Origin: Nemertoderma westbladi | Lineage: Eukaryota; Xenacoelomorpha; Nemertodermatida; Nemertodermatidae | NCBI GenBank assembly: GCA_032718475.1 | Contig: JAUCBJ010007554.1 | Location: 1-64,000, forward strand | Reading direction: 5' to 3' | DNA: 64,000 nt | Shown here: one piece after another, positions 34,401 to 41,624 of the stretch | How the letters are laid out: the number at the start of each line of letters is the position of its first letter | Position numbering within the stretch: the stretch's first letter is position 1 | Notes under the pieces: model-generated | Told to the model about the DNA's origin: nothing | What the model saw: the letters and a program-made list of their open reading frames with translations, nothing else | The model's database searches: none | Position numbers and translations under genes: made by a program

Positions 34401-36023
34401 CGGCCATATTGTTGTCCCAATTGGGAACTAAGCATGTGGTTAAAAGTCTGAGTGACATCTTTTGGTCCTCACACGCGGATGCAACGGTCACCCTAAGTGA
34501 TGGGTATGACAGTATTACAGCATCCCCTAAGCTGATTATTGGAGATTCAGAGAGAGGTTTCAAATATGCAATGTAAATAGGACAATATGATAATGCTCTC
34601 CATAGCGAAAAATATCAACCGGCCTTATTGGGGCTCGAACCCGGTACCTAGGTTTCAAACTTCTGGTTATCATCAGCCGGGTGAGTGTACTGAGCTACCA
34701 GGCCGGATGAATATTTCGCTATGGAGTGGGAGATCATATTAAGGCCATACAAACACTCAAAGTAAAGTACAACTTTCGTTATTCCCGTGCTCTGCCAGAA
34801 ATGGCAACCATGCCTCAAAGAATAACTATTATACAGTGTTGTAGAAACCACTGTAGCCCCGTATACCTGGCCCAGGCTGTTAATTAATAATAATAAATGA
34901 ATTGTTGTGGGGCGAGTGACGCGGTGAATCAAATATACAATGTAAATAGGACAATATGATAAGGCTCTCCATCTTAATGCTCTCCAGAGGTTTCTGACCA
35001 TTGAAGAGCCATCTGGTCTTCTACCATCTACCATTCTATCATTCTACCATCTGGTCTTCTCCGCAAGATGGATATGCTGGAGAATGGAATTGTCAACTGC
35101 CACCGCAGTGATGATGGTGCCGAAAAGTCTTGACTTTATGGCCGAGAAGACTTCCTAGTTGACGTTTTTTATTCATCGTAGACCACTTTAGTGTTTGGGA
35201 TATTAATTCCTTTTTTTATTCCAATTATGAATAAATTCTTAATTGGTTATATTTCAATAAAGCCTTTTTTTTATAAAGGGAATCTTTAGTATTGCTAAAT
35301 TAATTAATTTTGAATGGGTTACGGTAGAGTGTGGGGGGGGGGGGGGGGGTGTAATGGAGGGACCCATTATTGTAGCCTATGGGCTCGCAAAAGCTTAATC
35401 CGGTCCTGTGTCTGTCTGTCTAGCTTTAGTGAATGTCGCCCTGTGTCTGTCTAGCTTTAGTGAATGTCGCCCTGTGTCTGTCTAGCTTTAGTGAATGTCG
35501 CCCTGTGTCTGTCTAGCTTTAGTGAATGTCGCCCTGTGTCTGTCTAGCTTTAGTGAATGTCGCCCTGTGTCTGTCTAGCTTTAGTGAATGTCGCCCTGTG
35601 TCTGTCTAGCTTTAGTGAATGTCGCCCTGTGTCTGTCTAGCTTTAGTGAATGTCGCCCTGTGTCTGTCTAGCTTTAGTGAATGTCGCCCTGTGTCTGTCT
35701 AGCTTTAGTGAATGTCGCCCTGTGTCTGTCTAGCTTTAGTGAATGTCGCCCTGTGTCTGTCTAGCTTTAGTGAATGTCGCCCTGTGTCTGTCTAGCTTTA
35801 GTGAATGTAATCTTGGAGCGAATAAGTTTGAGATTGTTGGTTGATACAGATAGACTTACTTCACTCCATACTCTTTCCAGAATGTTTCGTTATAAACCTT
35901 CTCATCCAATTTCTTGAACATATCCAACGTCTTTCGTACCAATTTCTTCTTAATAACTCTTAGTAGTTTGTGTTGTTGGAGAGATTCCCTGGAGATATTG
36001 AGTGGGAGGTCATCCGAATCAAC
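19318..36023 (-). CDS. HSP90B1: GRP94/endoplasmin (ER HSP90), C-terminal half, six exons
   Basis: Six exons on the minus strand join in frame: 35860-36023, 24540-24711, 22649-22897, 21425-21640, 21082-21237 and 19318-19497. They give 378 residues plus stop, matching from the middle domain to the C-terminus of the ER-lumenal HSP90 chaperone GRP94 (usually about 800 residues). Landmarks are [13 protein letters not shown] (with the middle-domain arginine that contacts ATP in HSP90s), [50 protein letters not shown] and ATLRSGF. An acidic tail ends EREDL, a KDEL-like retrieval signal. All exon phases agree and there are no frame breaks, so the gene looks functional. The N-terminal ATPase exons are not visible in the 28 kb upstream. 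Introns are 11,148, 1,642, 1,008, 187 and 1,584 bp and are mostly minisatellite. Confidence 0.95.
19625..21098 (-). repeat. 29-bp array made of exon e 3' end plus its 5' splice site, 50 copies
   Basis: Minus-strand unit: GGATCCAAACGCAACA (exon) then GTAAGTTAAACTA (intron). The acttac complement recurs from 19655 to 21076, a distance of 1421 = 49 x 29, so 50 units with no net indel. Units differ by scattered substitutions, but almost all keep GTAAGT (a few have GTAAAT). The unit next to the exon supplies the real exon end. The array fills nearly all of the 1,584-bp intron. Confidence 0.96.
21082..21237 (-). CDS. HSP90B1: GRP94 exon e, ending at the first of 50 tandem donors
   Basis: Acceptor CCTTTAG before ACTGACAAA. 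52 codons, [13 protein letters not shown] to [12 protein letters not shown]. The exon end GGATCCAAACGCAACA plus GTAAGTTAAACTA is the unit of the 29-bp array that fills the next intron. Confidence 0.93.
21425..21640 (-). CDS. HSP90B1: GRP94 exon d
   Basis: Acceptor GTATTTAG, donor GTAGAG|GTGGGT. It encodes [18 protein letters not shown] to [10 protein letters not shown] (72 codons), a strongly conserved part of the C-terminal dimerisation domain. Confidence 0.95.
21842..22678 (-). repeat. 38-bp array made of exon c 3' end plus its 5' splice site, 22 copies
   Basis: Minus-strand unit: 29 bases of exon (GGTTGCAGGAGGATGGACTA and onward to GGATTAT) plus GTAAGTTCT. The acttac complement recurs from 21845 to 22643, exactly 21 x 38 bp. 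All units are identical except one substitution near 22453 (GTAAGT to GTAAAT), which implies very recent amplification or homogenisation. The array occupies most of the 1,008-bp intron. Confidence 0.97.
22649..22897 (-). CDS. HSP90B1: GRP94 exon c, ending at the first of 22 tandem donors
   Basis: Acceptor TTTTAG before GTTGAGAAG. It encodes [19 protein letters not shown] to [10 protein letters not shown] (83 codons, phase 0 at both ends). The last 29 bases and the following GTAAGTTCT form the repeat unit of the 38-bp array that follows. The chosen donor is the first, because it alone joins in frame to [10 protein letters not shown] of the next exon. Confidence 0.93.
23025..24495. repeat. 29-bp minisatellite in a GRP94 intron, about 50 copies
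   Basis: Unit TGTACCAAGGTGTCACAATG plus TAATGTACC, with C/T, A/C and G/C variants arranged in repeating groups of several units. It lies in the intron between exons b and c and stops about 45 bp from the exon b donor. An 81-codon ORF at 24094-24339 is a repeat artefact. Confidence 0.96.
24540..24711 (-). CDS. HSP90B1: GRP94 exon b (middle domain)
   Basis: Acceptor TTTCCCCAG, donor GAAGAA|GTAAGTACTG. It encodes [17 protein letters not shown] to IGGTSREE and completes the codon split from the previous exon. Confidence 0.95.
24729..25020. repeat. 30-bp minisatellite just upstream of the exon b acceptor, about 10 copies
   Basis: Unit AACAGTTCGTTATATATTTA plus TATTTAAACA. On the gene strand the last unit merges into the natural 3' end of the intron, about 18 bp before the AG of exon b, so the amplified segment is the region where a branch point would be expected. 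Confidence 0.93.
25021..25569. other. AT-rich intronic sequence, nothing recognised
   Basis: Part of the 11-kb GRP94 intron. Low-complexity AT-rich sequence with no ORF or repeat family I recognise. Confidence 0.5.
25570..25843 (+). repeat. Inverted-repeat element, site 1 of the recurrent 47-nt motif
   Basis: A 27-bp inverted repeat (25570-25596 and 25764-25790, one mismatch; CCCATGTGAAGAATACCAGG) encloses a motif starting GTTTATTGTTTTGGTTAG and ending CTGTAACCTG (25717-25755). The right arm recurs in tandem at 25825-25843. The same motif sits in three other inverted repeats with different arms (29586, 32695 and 48491). Confidence 0.7.
26160..26480 (+). promoter_or_regulatory. Upstream region of the LIN37 gene, rich in CTGCAGTACTG motifs
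   Basis: About 300 bp before the LIN37 start codon, made largely of short palindromic words such as AGTACTGTACT, CTGCAGTACTG and ACCGGTA. No TATA box is visible near the start. It must contain the LIN37 5' UTR and promoter if the gene is expressed; that is inference from position only. Confidence 0.35.
26481..27224 (+). CDS. LIN37: LIN37, MuvB/DREAM complex subunit, single exon
   Basis: 247-residue intact protein, close to the usual LIN37 length of about 245. LIN37 is a core MuvB subunit; with E2F-DP and p130/p107 it forms the DREAM complex that represses cell-cycle genes in quiescence. Visible landmarks: an N-terminal helix-like segment [20 protein letters not shown] (37-56) similar to the start of other LIN37s; a basic patch [11 protein letters not shown] (73-83); the signature block [16 protein letters not shown]...[13 protein letters not shown] (98-131) with the Cys-Arg-Ala-Trp word that names the CRAW domain; and the C-terminal helix block [20 protein letters not shown]. 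There is no intron, and the gene lies on the opposite strand inside the 11-kb GRP94 intron. Base composition is GC-rich compared with its surroundings. An AATAAA overlaps the stop codon and another lies near 27307. A retrocopy origin is possible. Confidence 0.93.
   Translation: MADRVLKMHSRINARGRTARASVGRKANRSVGEPDIIKTESVELDAMTVEASDALLELIAASTTEVEVQPPPRKRGRRVVGRRSQPTDEPPVTDYKQTYVMKLFDRGVDLAGFPSEGPLYPVCRAWMRNKPYQSVSEEDDGTLDEPEEVDGCVYRLPVGDPSVDDNPLPVAGVTSRRTNPPVPDPDTTGQEPVPDTADLLFGHRQRWKNVRKEWRLAAEIKNLRFREGFTILDDIFNKVILVDVSGK
27225..29580. other. Intronic sequence without a recognised gene
   Basis: About 2.3 kb of the GRP94 intron downstream of LIN37. It includes a 15-base C run (28031-28045), a foldback (28494-28641) and several ORFs under 85 codons with no recognised similarity. 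The C-rich phrase before TTTGCTCAAA and a shorter related C/G-rich phrase near 28866 suggest one diverged transposable element spans part of it, but I could not delimit it. Confidence 0.4.
28494..28641. repeat. Short foldback, 27-bp arms
   Basis: Arms 28494-28520 and 28615-28641 share AAAGTTATCTTAT with about three mismatches over 27 bp. An inner pair (CTAATTAGCC and GGCTAATTA) and an AT-only loop lie between. Consistent with a small MITE or hairpin. Confidence 0.65.
29586..29804 (+). repeat. Inverted-repeat element, site 2, with two copies of the 47-nt motif
   Basis: A perfect 20-bp inverted repeat (GTTCATATGCGTACCTCTGG at 29586-29605, complement at 29785-29804), extendable by five bases with one mismatch, encloses two motif copies at 29665-29711 and 29736-29783. 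Both start GTTTATTGTTTTGGTTAGAA and contain CACTGTAACCTGCT. The second copy ends directly against the right arm. Confidence 0.75.
29840..32485. repeat. 36-37-bp array encoding a CTACC-TTCG-GGTAG hairpin, about 70 copies
   Basis: Units carry CACCCCTACCTTCGGGTAGC followed by AGATAGGAGTAGCGCC. The core CTACC-TTCG-GGTAG is a 5-bp stem closed by a C(TTCG)G tetraloop on the plus strand. Many variants change the loop or stem (CCCTCGGGTAAC, CCTTGCAG), and multi-unit groups repeat. It lies in the GRP94 intron, between motif sites 2 and 3. ORFs of up to 119 codons across it are repeat artefacts. Confidence 0.95.
32695..32851 (+). repeat. Inverted-repeat element, site 3 of the 47-nt motif
   Basis: Imperfect arms at 32695-32717 (GCGCAAAATGGCCGCAAG) and about 32829-32851 enclose the motif at 32727-32773. 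A further direct copy of the left arm lies at about 32659-32681 (GCGCACTTTGACCGCAAG), so one arm is again duplicated in tandem, as at sites 1 and 4. Confidence 0.65.
32852..33670. other. Intronic sequence, nothing recognised
   Basis: AT-rich DNA within the GRP94 intron. Short ORFs (for example 33417-33605) show no recognised similarity. Confidence 0.45.
33676..34275. repeat. 45-bp minisatellite, about 13 copies
   Basis: Unit CTGCCTAAAGCTTTTGTCTC plus GTATCTCAGTCCATGTTTTG and TTACA. Units are nearly identical; the main variation is TTACA or TTAAA. Because 45 is a multiple of three and the unit has no stop in several frames, long ORFs (up to 226 codons) exist on both strands at once. That pattern argues against coding. 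Confidence 0.96.
34276..34599. other. Intronic sequence, nothing certain
   Basis: No recognised gene. The end (AAATATGCAATGTAAATAGG, from 34563) recurs almost exactly at about 34929, so it belongs to an interspersed element overlapping the tRNA-like hairpin. Confidence 0.4.
34600..34724 (-). repeat. tRNA-like sequence inside an extended hairpin (SINE-like)
   Basis: Arms 34600-34625 and 34700-34724 (CCATAGCGAAA and CCGGCCT words) pair over about 25 bp with two mismatches and a bulge. Between them, on the minus strand, lies a tRNA-like body with a box A-like GGTAGCTCAGT and box B GGTTCGAGCCC (34630-34700). The T stem and anticodon stem do not form properly, so this is a tRNA-derived repeat, not a tRNA gene. 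Confidence 0.65.
34725..35404. other. Intronic sequence with a 17-base G run
   Basis: No gene recognised. It contains a second partial copy of the flanking repeat (about 34929-34975), a short ATTCTACCATCT duplication near 35025, and a G homopolymer at 35333-35349. Confidence 0.45.
35405..35808. repeat. 31-bp minisatellite near the exon a donor, about 13 copies
   Basis: Almost perfect units TGTCTGTCTAGCTTTAGTGA plus ATGTCGCCCTG, ending about 50 bp past the GRP94 exon a donor on the intron side. No unit contains the exon or its donor. Confidence 0.96.
35860..36023 (-). CDS. HSP90B1: GRP94 exon a (middle domain)
   Basis: Acceptor TGTGTAG precedes GTTGATTCG and donor GTAAGT follows GTGAA. It encodes [13 protein letters not shown] to FWKEYGV plus two bases of the next codon. 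The ISRE arginine is present. Confidence 0.95.
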
Positions 36024-37261
36024 CTACACATTAAACAATAATAGCGCTGTTATAGGGAGTGATCTATCCAACATACCCAGAAATGAAACGGAAGTAAATT
36101 CTATAAACTTAGTTTGAACAAGCGGATATATACAAAGGCAGTAGTGCGTGTGACAGGTACTACAACTACCTGCAACACACCCCTTCCAACATCGGATTAT
36201 GACGTCATCCAATTTATTATTCGTATTAAATAACCCCACCCAGTTATGTATGCAGCACTTTAAAATTATTTATTGTTAGATTAATCGTACACAGTTTTAA
36301 TCTGCCAAACAAACCTACGCCGCATAAACACCCTGTAATAAAGTGGTTATAAATAATGGGTTTCCCGATTTAAACCAGGTAATTGCGACGAACAAGATCA
36401 ACCATCATTTATGGTTCAAAAACTACTCGACATAAACCGCTTAATACCATAAACGTAGCGCCACTACGCAAAGTCCGCAGTCGGTATCGCAAAGAAATAC
36501 CCGAATTAAGGGCCCACTGGCGGCCCGAGGGAGTGTCAATCTGTCATGTCAAAATTGCGTGGGGTAGATTGACAGTGGAAACATAAGGGCCATAAATATA
36601 GACAATGGTTGTTAGCATAGGAAACCCCCAAGGTATAACGGAACACGCGGGAACACATCAAACAATCATCCTCTATCGCTATCTATTGTGCCAACAGCGG
36701 CCGCGCTAGCTAGCAAGGTGTAGCTGGAGGTTTATAACTCGTTATCTTATATTATTAATCTACTCAAATACCGATAAAAGAAGGACACGTGGGTGATCGC
36801 TTTATCAGTAACTACAATCATGTCGGTTTAAATTATTCATCTCATTAAACCTTTTATAATAATATTAGTATTTAGAAATTATTTCTTTAACTTTTTTACT
36901 CGCAACGGGAAAATTAATACGTATGTTATGGCCAACTTTATTTTACTTTTACTCTTTTATTTTAGTCATTAAATACTTTATTTTACTAAATAGTATAAAT
37001 ATCCCTTTAAAGTTGACACAACAAGTACCTGCGAAGTACAAACTGTTTCACTTTCATGATTCATTACTGCGTTAATTAATTATCTCAGTTGTATAGGTCG
37101 TTGCTAGGGGCACTAAATGTGTCGTATTACTGTGGCATATTTTCATAATCATTTATAACTTCAGTATAAATCGCAATAAAACACAGGTGGGTCCTGCCTA
37201 AAGTAAACTACATCAGGTGTAGCTGTATACTTATAACTTAATACTTCATTTAAGCAGCAGC
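36024..37261. other. No gene recognised upstream of GRP94 exon a
   Basis: On the gene strand this should be intron. I looked for the preceding GRP94 exon (the part ahead of VDSDDL) and did not find it. The 67-codon ORFs here have no recognised similarity. Confidence 0.45.
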
Positions 37262-37328
37262 TAGGTCTAGTGGTGACTTTACTGGTCTTTCAATTAGGAC
37301 GCCCTGGTTCGATCCCTAGATGGGGCAG
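37262..37328 (+). repeat. tRNA-like fragment, probable SINE head
   Basis: GGTCTAGTGGTGAC (box A-like) and GGTTCGATCCC (box B) are about 40 bp apart, with TAGG and CCTA able to close the ends. The D and anticodon stems are poor, so it is not called as a tRNA gene. Confidence 0.5.
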
Positions 37329-37420
37329 CACTATTTTGGCACAGTGCTTTAAATGCTGCAGCCTATCCCAACCCTGGTTTTCAACCTTCAGTGGTCGATA
37401 AATGTGAACCAAGGCAACTT

Positions 37421-37917
37421 GGGAAACAGTGGAAGGGTTTACTGTGGAAGATCACCCATGGTGGTGAACAGGCATTCCTTTAGGAACCAGTGTGGAAGGG
37501 TTTACTGTGGAAGATCACCCATGGTGGTGAACAAGGCATTCCTTTAGGAAACAGAGTGGAAGGGTTTACTGTGGAAGATCACCCATGGTGGTGAACAGGC
37601 ATTCCTTTAGGAAACAGAGTGGAAGGGTTTACTGTGGAAGATCACCCATGGTGGTGAACAGGCATTCCTTTAGGAAACAGAGTGGAAGGGTTTACTGTGG
37701 AAGATCACCCATTGTGGTGGACAGGCATTCCTTTAGGAAACAGAGTGTGGAAGGGTTTACTGTGGTAGATCACCCATTGTGGTGGACAGGCATTCCTTTA
37801 GGAAACAGAGTGGAAGGGTTCACTGTGGAAGGATCACCCATGGTGGTGAACAGGCATTCCTTTAGGAAACAGAGTGGAAGGGTTTACTGTGGAAGATCAC
37901 CCATGGTGATGAACAGC
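37421..37917. repeat. 63-bp minisatellite, about 8 copies
   Basis: Unit GGAAGGGTTTACTGTGGAAG, ATCACCCATGGTGGTGAACA, GGCATTCCTTTAGGAAACAG, AGT. ORFs across it (for example 37585-37959) reflect the unit length being a multiple of three. Confidence 0.95.
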
Positions 37918-38204
37918 CCTAAAAGATTCTCCCATCCAATATTTGATTTTAGGTCATAATGCTGTTTCATTCAAGCCACCTGCATTTTAATTATCCAGAT
38001 GATTTCTAAAATTTCAGTTGACGGTGCTTAACGATTTGACATGTTTAATAAAAACTAAACAGAACAAAAAATATGTGATATTTTCGCACCTGTTTGTGGT
38101 ATTAATGTCACGGTCACGGCACAATAATTACTGTTCCACTACAATGATTATAAAACATTAGTTTCATTTTGTCACCGCCAATTCAGGTCGACATTAACAT
38201 ATGG

Positions 38205-38695
38205 GTGTAAACGTTGTGTCGATAGTGGCACCTAAACGTTGTACCGCTAGCGGCACAAAACGTTGTGCCGATAGTGGCACCTAAACGTTGTGCCGATCGA
38301 TAGTGGCACCTAAACGTTGTGCCGATCGATAGTGGCACCTGAACGTTGTGCCGATAGCGGCACCTAAACGTTGTGCCGATAGCGGCACCTAAACGTTGTG
38401 CCGATAGCGGCACCTAAACGTTGTGCCGATAGTGGCACCTTAACGTTGTGCCGACAGGGGCACCTAAACGTTGTGCCGATAGTGGCACCTAAACGTTGTG
38501 CCGATAGCGGCACCTAACGTTGTGCCGATAGTGGCACCTAAACGTTGTGCCGATAGCGGAACCTAACGTTGTGCCGATAGTGGCACCTAAACGTTGTGCC
38601 GCACCTAAACGTTGCGCCGATAGTGGCACCTAAACGTTGGGCCGATAGCGGCACCTAAACGTTGTGCCGATAGTGTCACCTAAACTTATCCTATT
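38205..38695. repeat. 25-bp minisatellite, about 19 copies
   Basis: Unit CACCTAAACGTTGTGCCGAT plus AGTGG or AGCGG. The words GTGCCGATAGTGGCAC and GTGCCGATAGCGGCAC are imperfect palindromes, so each unit can form a small hairpin. Confidence 0.94.
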
Positions 38696-38737
38696 ACTTT
38701 TTTTTGTTAATATATTTCGGATGATTGAATGATTGAT

Positions 38738-40485
38738 TGATACTTACACTCAAATATACTCACTGGTATACTTACACTCAAATATACTCACTGGTATACT
38801 TACACTCAAATATACTCACTGGTATACTTACACTCAAATATGCTCACTGGTATACTTACACTCAAATATGCTCACTGGTATACTTACACTCAAATATACT
38901 CATTGGTAGGTATACTTACACTCAAATATATTCACTGGTATACTTATACTCAAATATACTCACTGGTATACTTACACTCAAATATACTCACTGGTATACT
39001 TATACTCAAATATACGCACTGGTATACTTACACTCAAATATACTCATTGGTATACATATACTCAAATATACTCACTGGTATACTTATACTTACACTTATA
39101 CTTAGTCTCAAATATGCTGACTTGTATATTTACACTCAAATATACTCACTGGTATACTTACACTCAAATATACTCACTGGTATACTTACACTCAAATATA
39201 CTCACTGGTATTCTTATACTTACACTTATACTCAGTCTCAAATATACTCACTGGTATACTTACACTCAAATATACTCACTGGTATATTGACACTCAAATG
39301 TACTCACTGGTATACTTACACTCAAATATACGCACTGGTATACTTACATTCAAATATACTCACTGGTATACTTACACTCAAATATACTCACTGGTAGGTA
39401 TACTTACACTCAAATATACTCACTGGTAGGTATACTTACACTCAAATATACTCACTGGTAGGTATACTTACACTCAAATATACTCACTGGTAGGTATACT
39501 TACACTCAAATATACTCACTGGTATACTTACATTCAAATATACTCACTGGTATACTTACACTCAAATATACTCACTGGTAGGTATACTTACACTCAAATA
39601 TACTCACTGGTAGGTATACTTACACTCAAATATACTCACTGGTATACTTGCACTCAAATATACTCACTTACACTCAAATATACTCACTGGTAGGTATACT
39701 TACACTCAAATATACTCACTGGTGGGTATACTTACACTCAAATATACTCACTGGTATACTTACACTCAAATATACTCACTGGTATACTTATACTCAAATA
39801 TACGCACTGGTATACTTACACTCAAATATACTCACTGGTATACATATACTCAAATATACTCACAGGTATACTTATACTTACACTTATACTTAGTCTCAAA
39901 TATGCTGACTTGTATATTTACACTCAAATATACTCACTGGTATACTTACACTCAAATATACTCACTGGTATACTTACACTCAAATATACTCACTGGTATA
40001 CTTATACTTATACTTACACTTATACTCAGTCTCAAATATACTCACTGGTATACTTACACTCAAATATACTCACTGGTATATTGACACTCAAATATACTCA
40101 CGGGTATACTTACACTCAAATATACTCACTGGTATACTTACATTCAAATATACTCACTGGTATACTTACACTCAAATATACTCACTGGTAGGTATACTTA
40201 CACTCAAATATACTCACTGGTAGGTATACTTACACTCAAATATACTCACTGGTAGGTATACTTACACTCAAATATACTCACTGATATACTTACATTCAAA
40301 TATACTCACTGGTATACTTACACTCAAATATACTCACTGGTAGGTATACTTACACTCAAATATACTCACTGGTAGGTATACTTACACTCAAATATACTCA
40401 CTGGTATACTTACACTCAAATATACTCACTGGTATACTTATACTTACACTTATACTTAGTCTCAAATATGCTCATTTGTATATTT
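38738..40485. repeat. 28-bp minisatellite with GTAAGTAT on the minus strand, about 60 copies
   Basis: Plus-strand unit CTCAAATATACTCACTGGTA plus TACTTACA; on the minus strand most units read GTAAGTATACCAGTGAGTAT. Variant blocks containing CTTATACTTAGTCTCAAATA recur at 39101 and 39889 (788 bp apart) and again at 40455, so the array has a higher-order structure. It lies upstream of GRP94 exon a, in what may be the same transcription unit. ORFs up to 185 codons are repeat artefacts. Confidence 0.95.
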
Positions 40486-41624
40486 ACACTCAGTTGTATC
40501 CATACATGTATCTCCCGAGTATATTTTATTTTATTACGTACACCCAAATATCACACAAATATCTAAAGAAGCGGTATGTTGTTTATAATAGTTTCCAAAG
40601 TTACCAATAATCTTCAGCAATCACATTCCAACTCATGTTTATCCAATCACATTGAACAGTTTTGGATAAATAAAAATTTCACCCAATGACTCGTAACTGA
40701 CTTATATTACGGGCGACTCATTCATTCTATGTAACGCATGGGTGCGCTTGTGTGATCAACATTAAACAATAACATTAATTACATAGGATCAGCCCGCTGA
40801 GCTAGCACCCGACAAAGTAGCATTTCCTAAAAAAAACTAATCATTGAAACATGGGTATTTAAACGGATAACGTCCGCTGTATTAGAAACATTTAGCCCTT
40901 GCCAAAATATTGAACAATGGCCGTGGTCAAACTTGATTAGATATATTGGACGATAAGAATTGGCAAACAAACCAAGTCAGTAACCCAGTAACATGATTTC
41001 CTACAAATTATCCATAATGGATAAGGCATCAAGTACAAAATACAATAATATGATATATAGTTGGAATTCATATTAATAAAGGTGGCACCATTGAGGGCAA
41101 GCAAGCCGTGGCGTGATACAGTAAATGATTGATAGCTGTATGCACTGTTAGGTGAGGTTGTGTGTGTGTGTGTGTGTGTGCCATTCATTTGCCTTAGGCC
41201 CTATACTGGCCAATAGCAGTCTATGTCCTCCTATACGTGCTCTATTTACCGTGGGTAAATAATGATAAAGCCATAGTTCACTTCCATTCAATGTGTTGCA
41301 ACGCTAAGTAGGAATACTGGAACTCAATTATTATTCGCCTAAAAGATACAGGTCACTTCCATGATATAAATTTATACAAATGTATCAACACAAACCATTT
41401 ACTATAATCACGTACTGTATCATTTAGTAAAATTTATCAATAATAATAATTATATATTTTGTATTATATTTGAAACAAATAATTTACATGACCCAAACTA
41501 ATAATATCGCTTTGTTGCATCAAAAAAACATTTATTCTTTACTTTTTTCTTCATGATTGAATCTGAATTGGCTACGAATTAAACATAAAAACATGAAACT
41601 TTATTGCATTTATAATTGTAAACA
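40486..41624. other. Flank upstream of the Ig/FN3 gene
   Basis: Contains a TG microsatellite (41159-41180) and AT-rich DNA before the start codon at 41625. No clear TATA box or other promoter element was recognised. Confidence 0.4.

Noticed and set aside
34621-34707. A functional tRNA gene
   Set aside because: Box A and B words are present, but T and anticodon stems do not pair properly.
35405-35808. A third donor-derived array next to exon a
   Set aside because: It is close to the exon a donor, but its unit contains neither the exon end nor GTAAGT; it starts about 50 bp into the intron.
19318-36023. GRP94 as a processed or decayed pseudogene
   Set aside because: Introns are present, every junction has GT-AG, all phases fit and there are no frame breaks across 378 residues.
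37262-37328. A functional tRNA-Glu gene
   Set aside because: D and anticodon stems are poor and the acceptor stem is incomplete; a SINE fragment is more likely.
38737-40191. ORFs of 81-185 codons rich in Tyr, Thr and Leu
   Set aside because: Direct translation of the 28-bp array; several frames are open at once.
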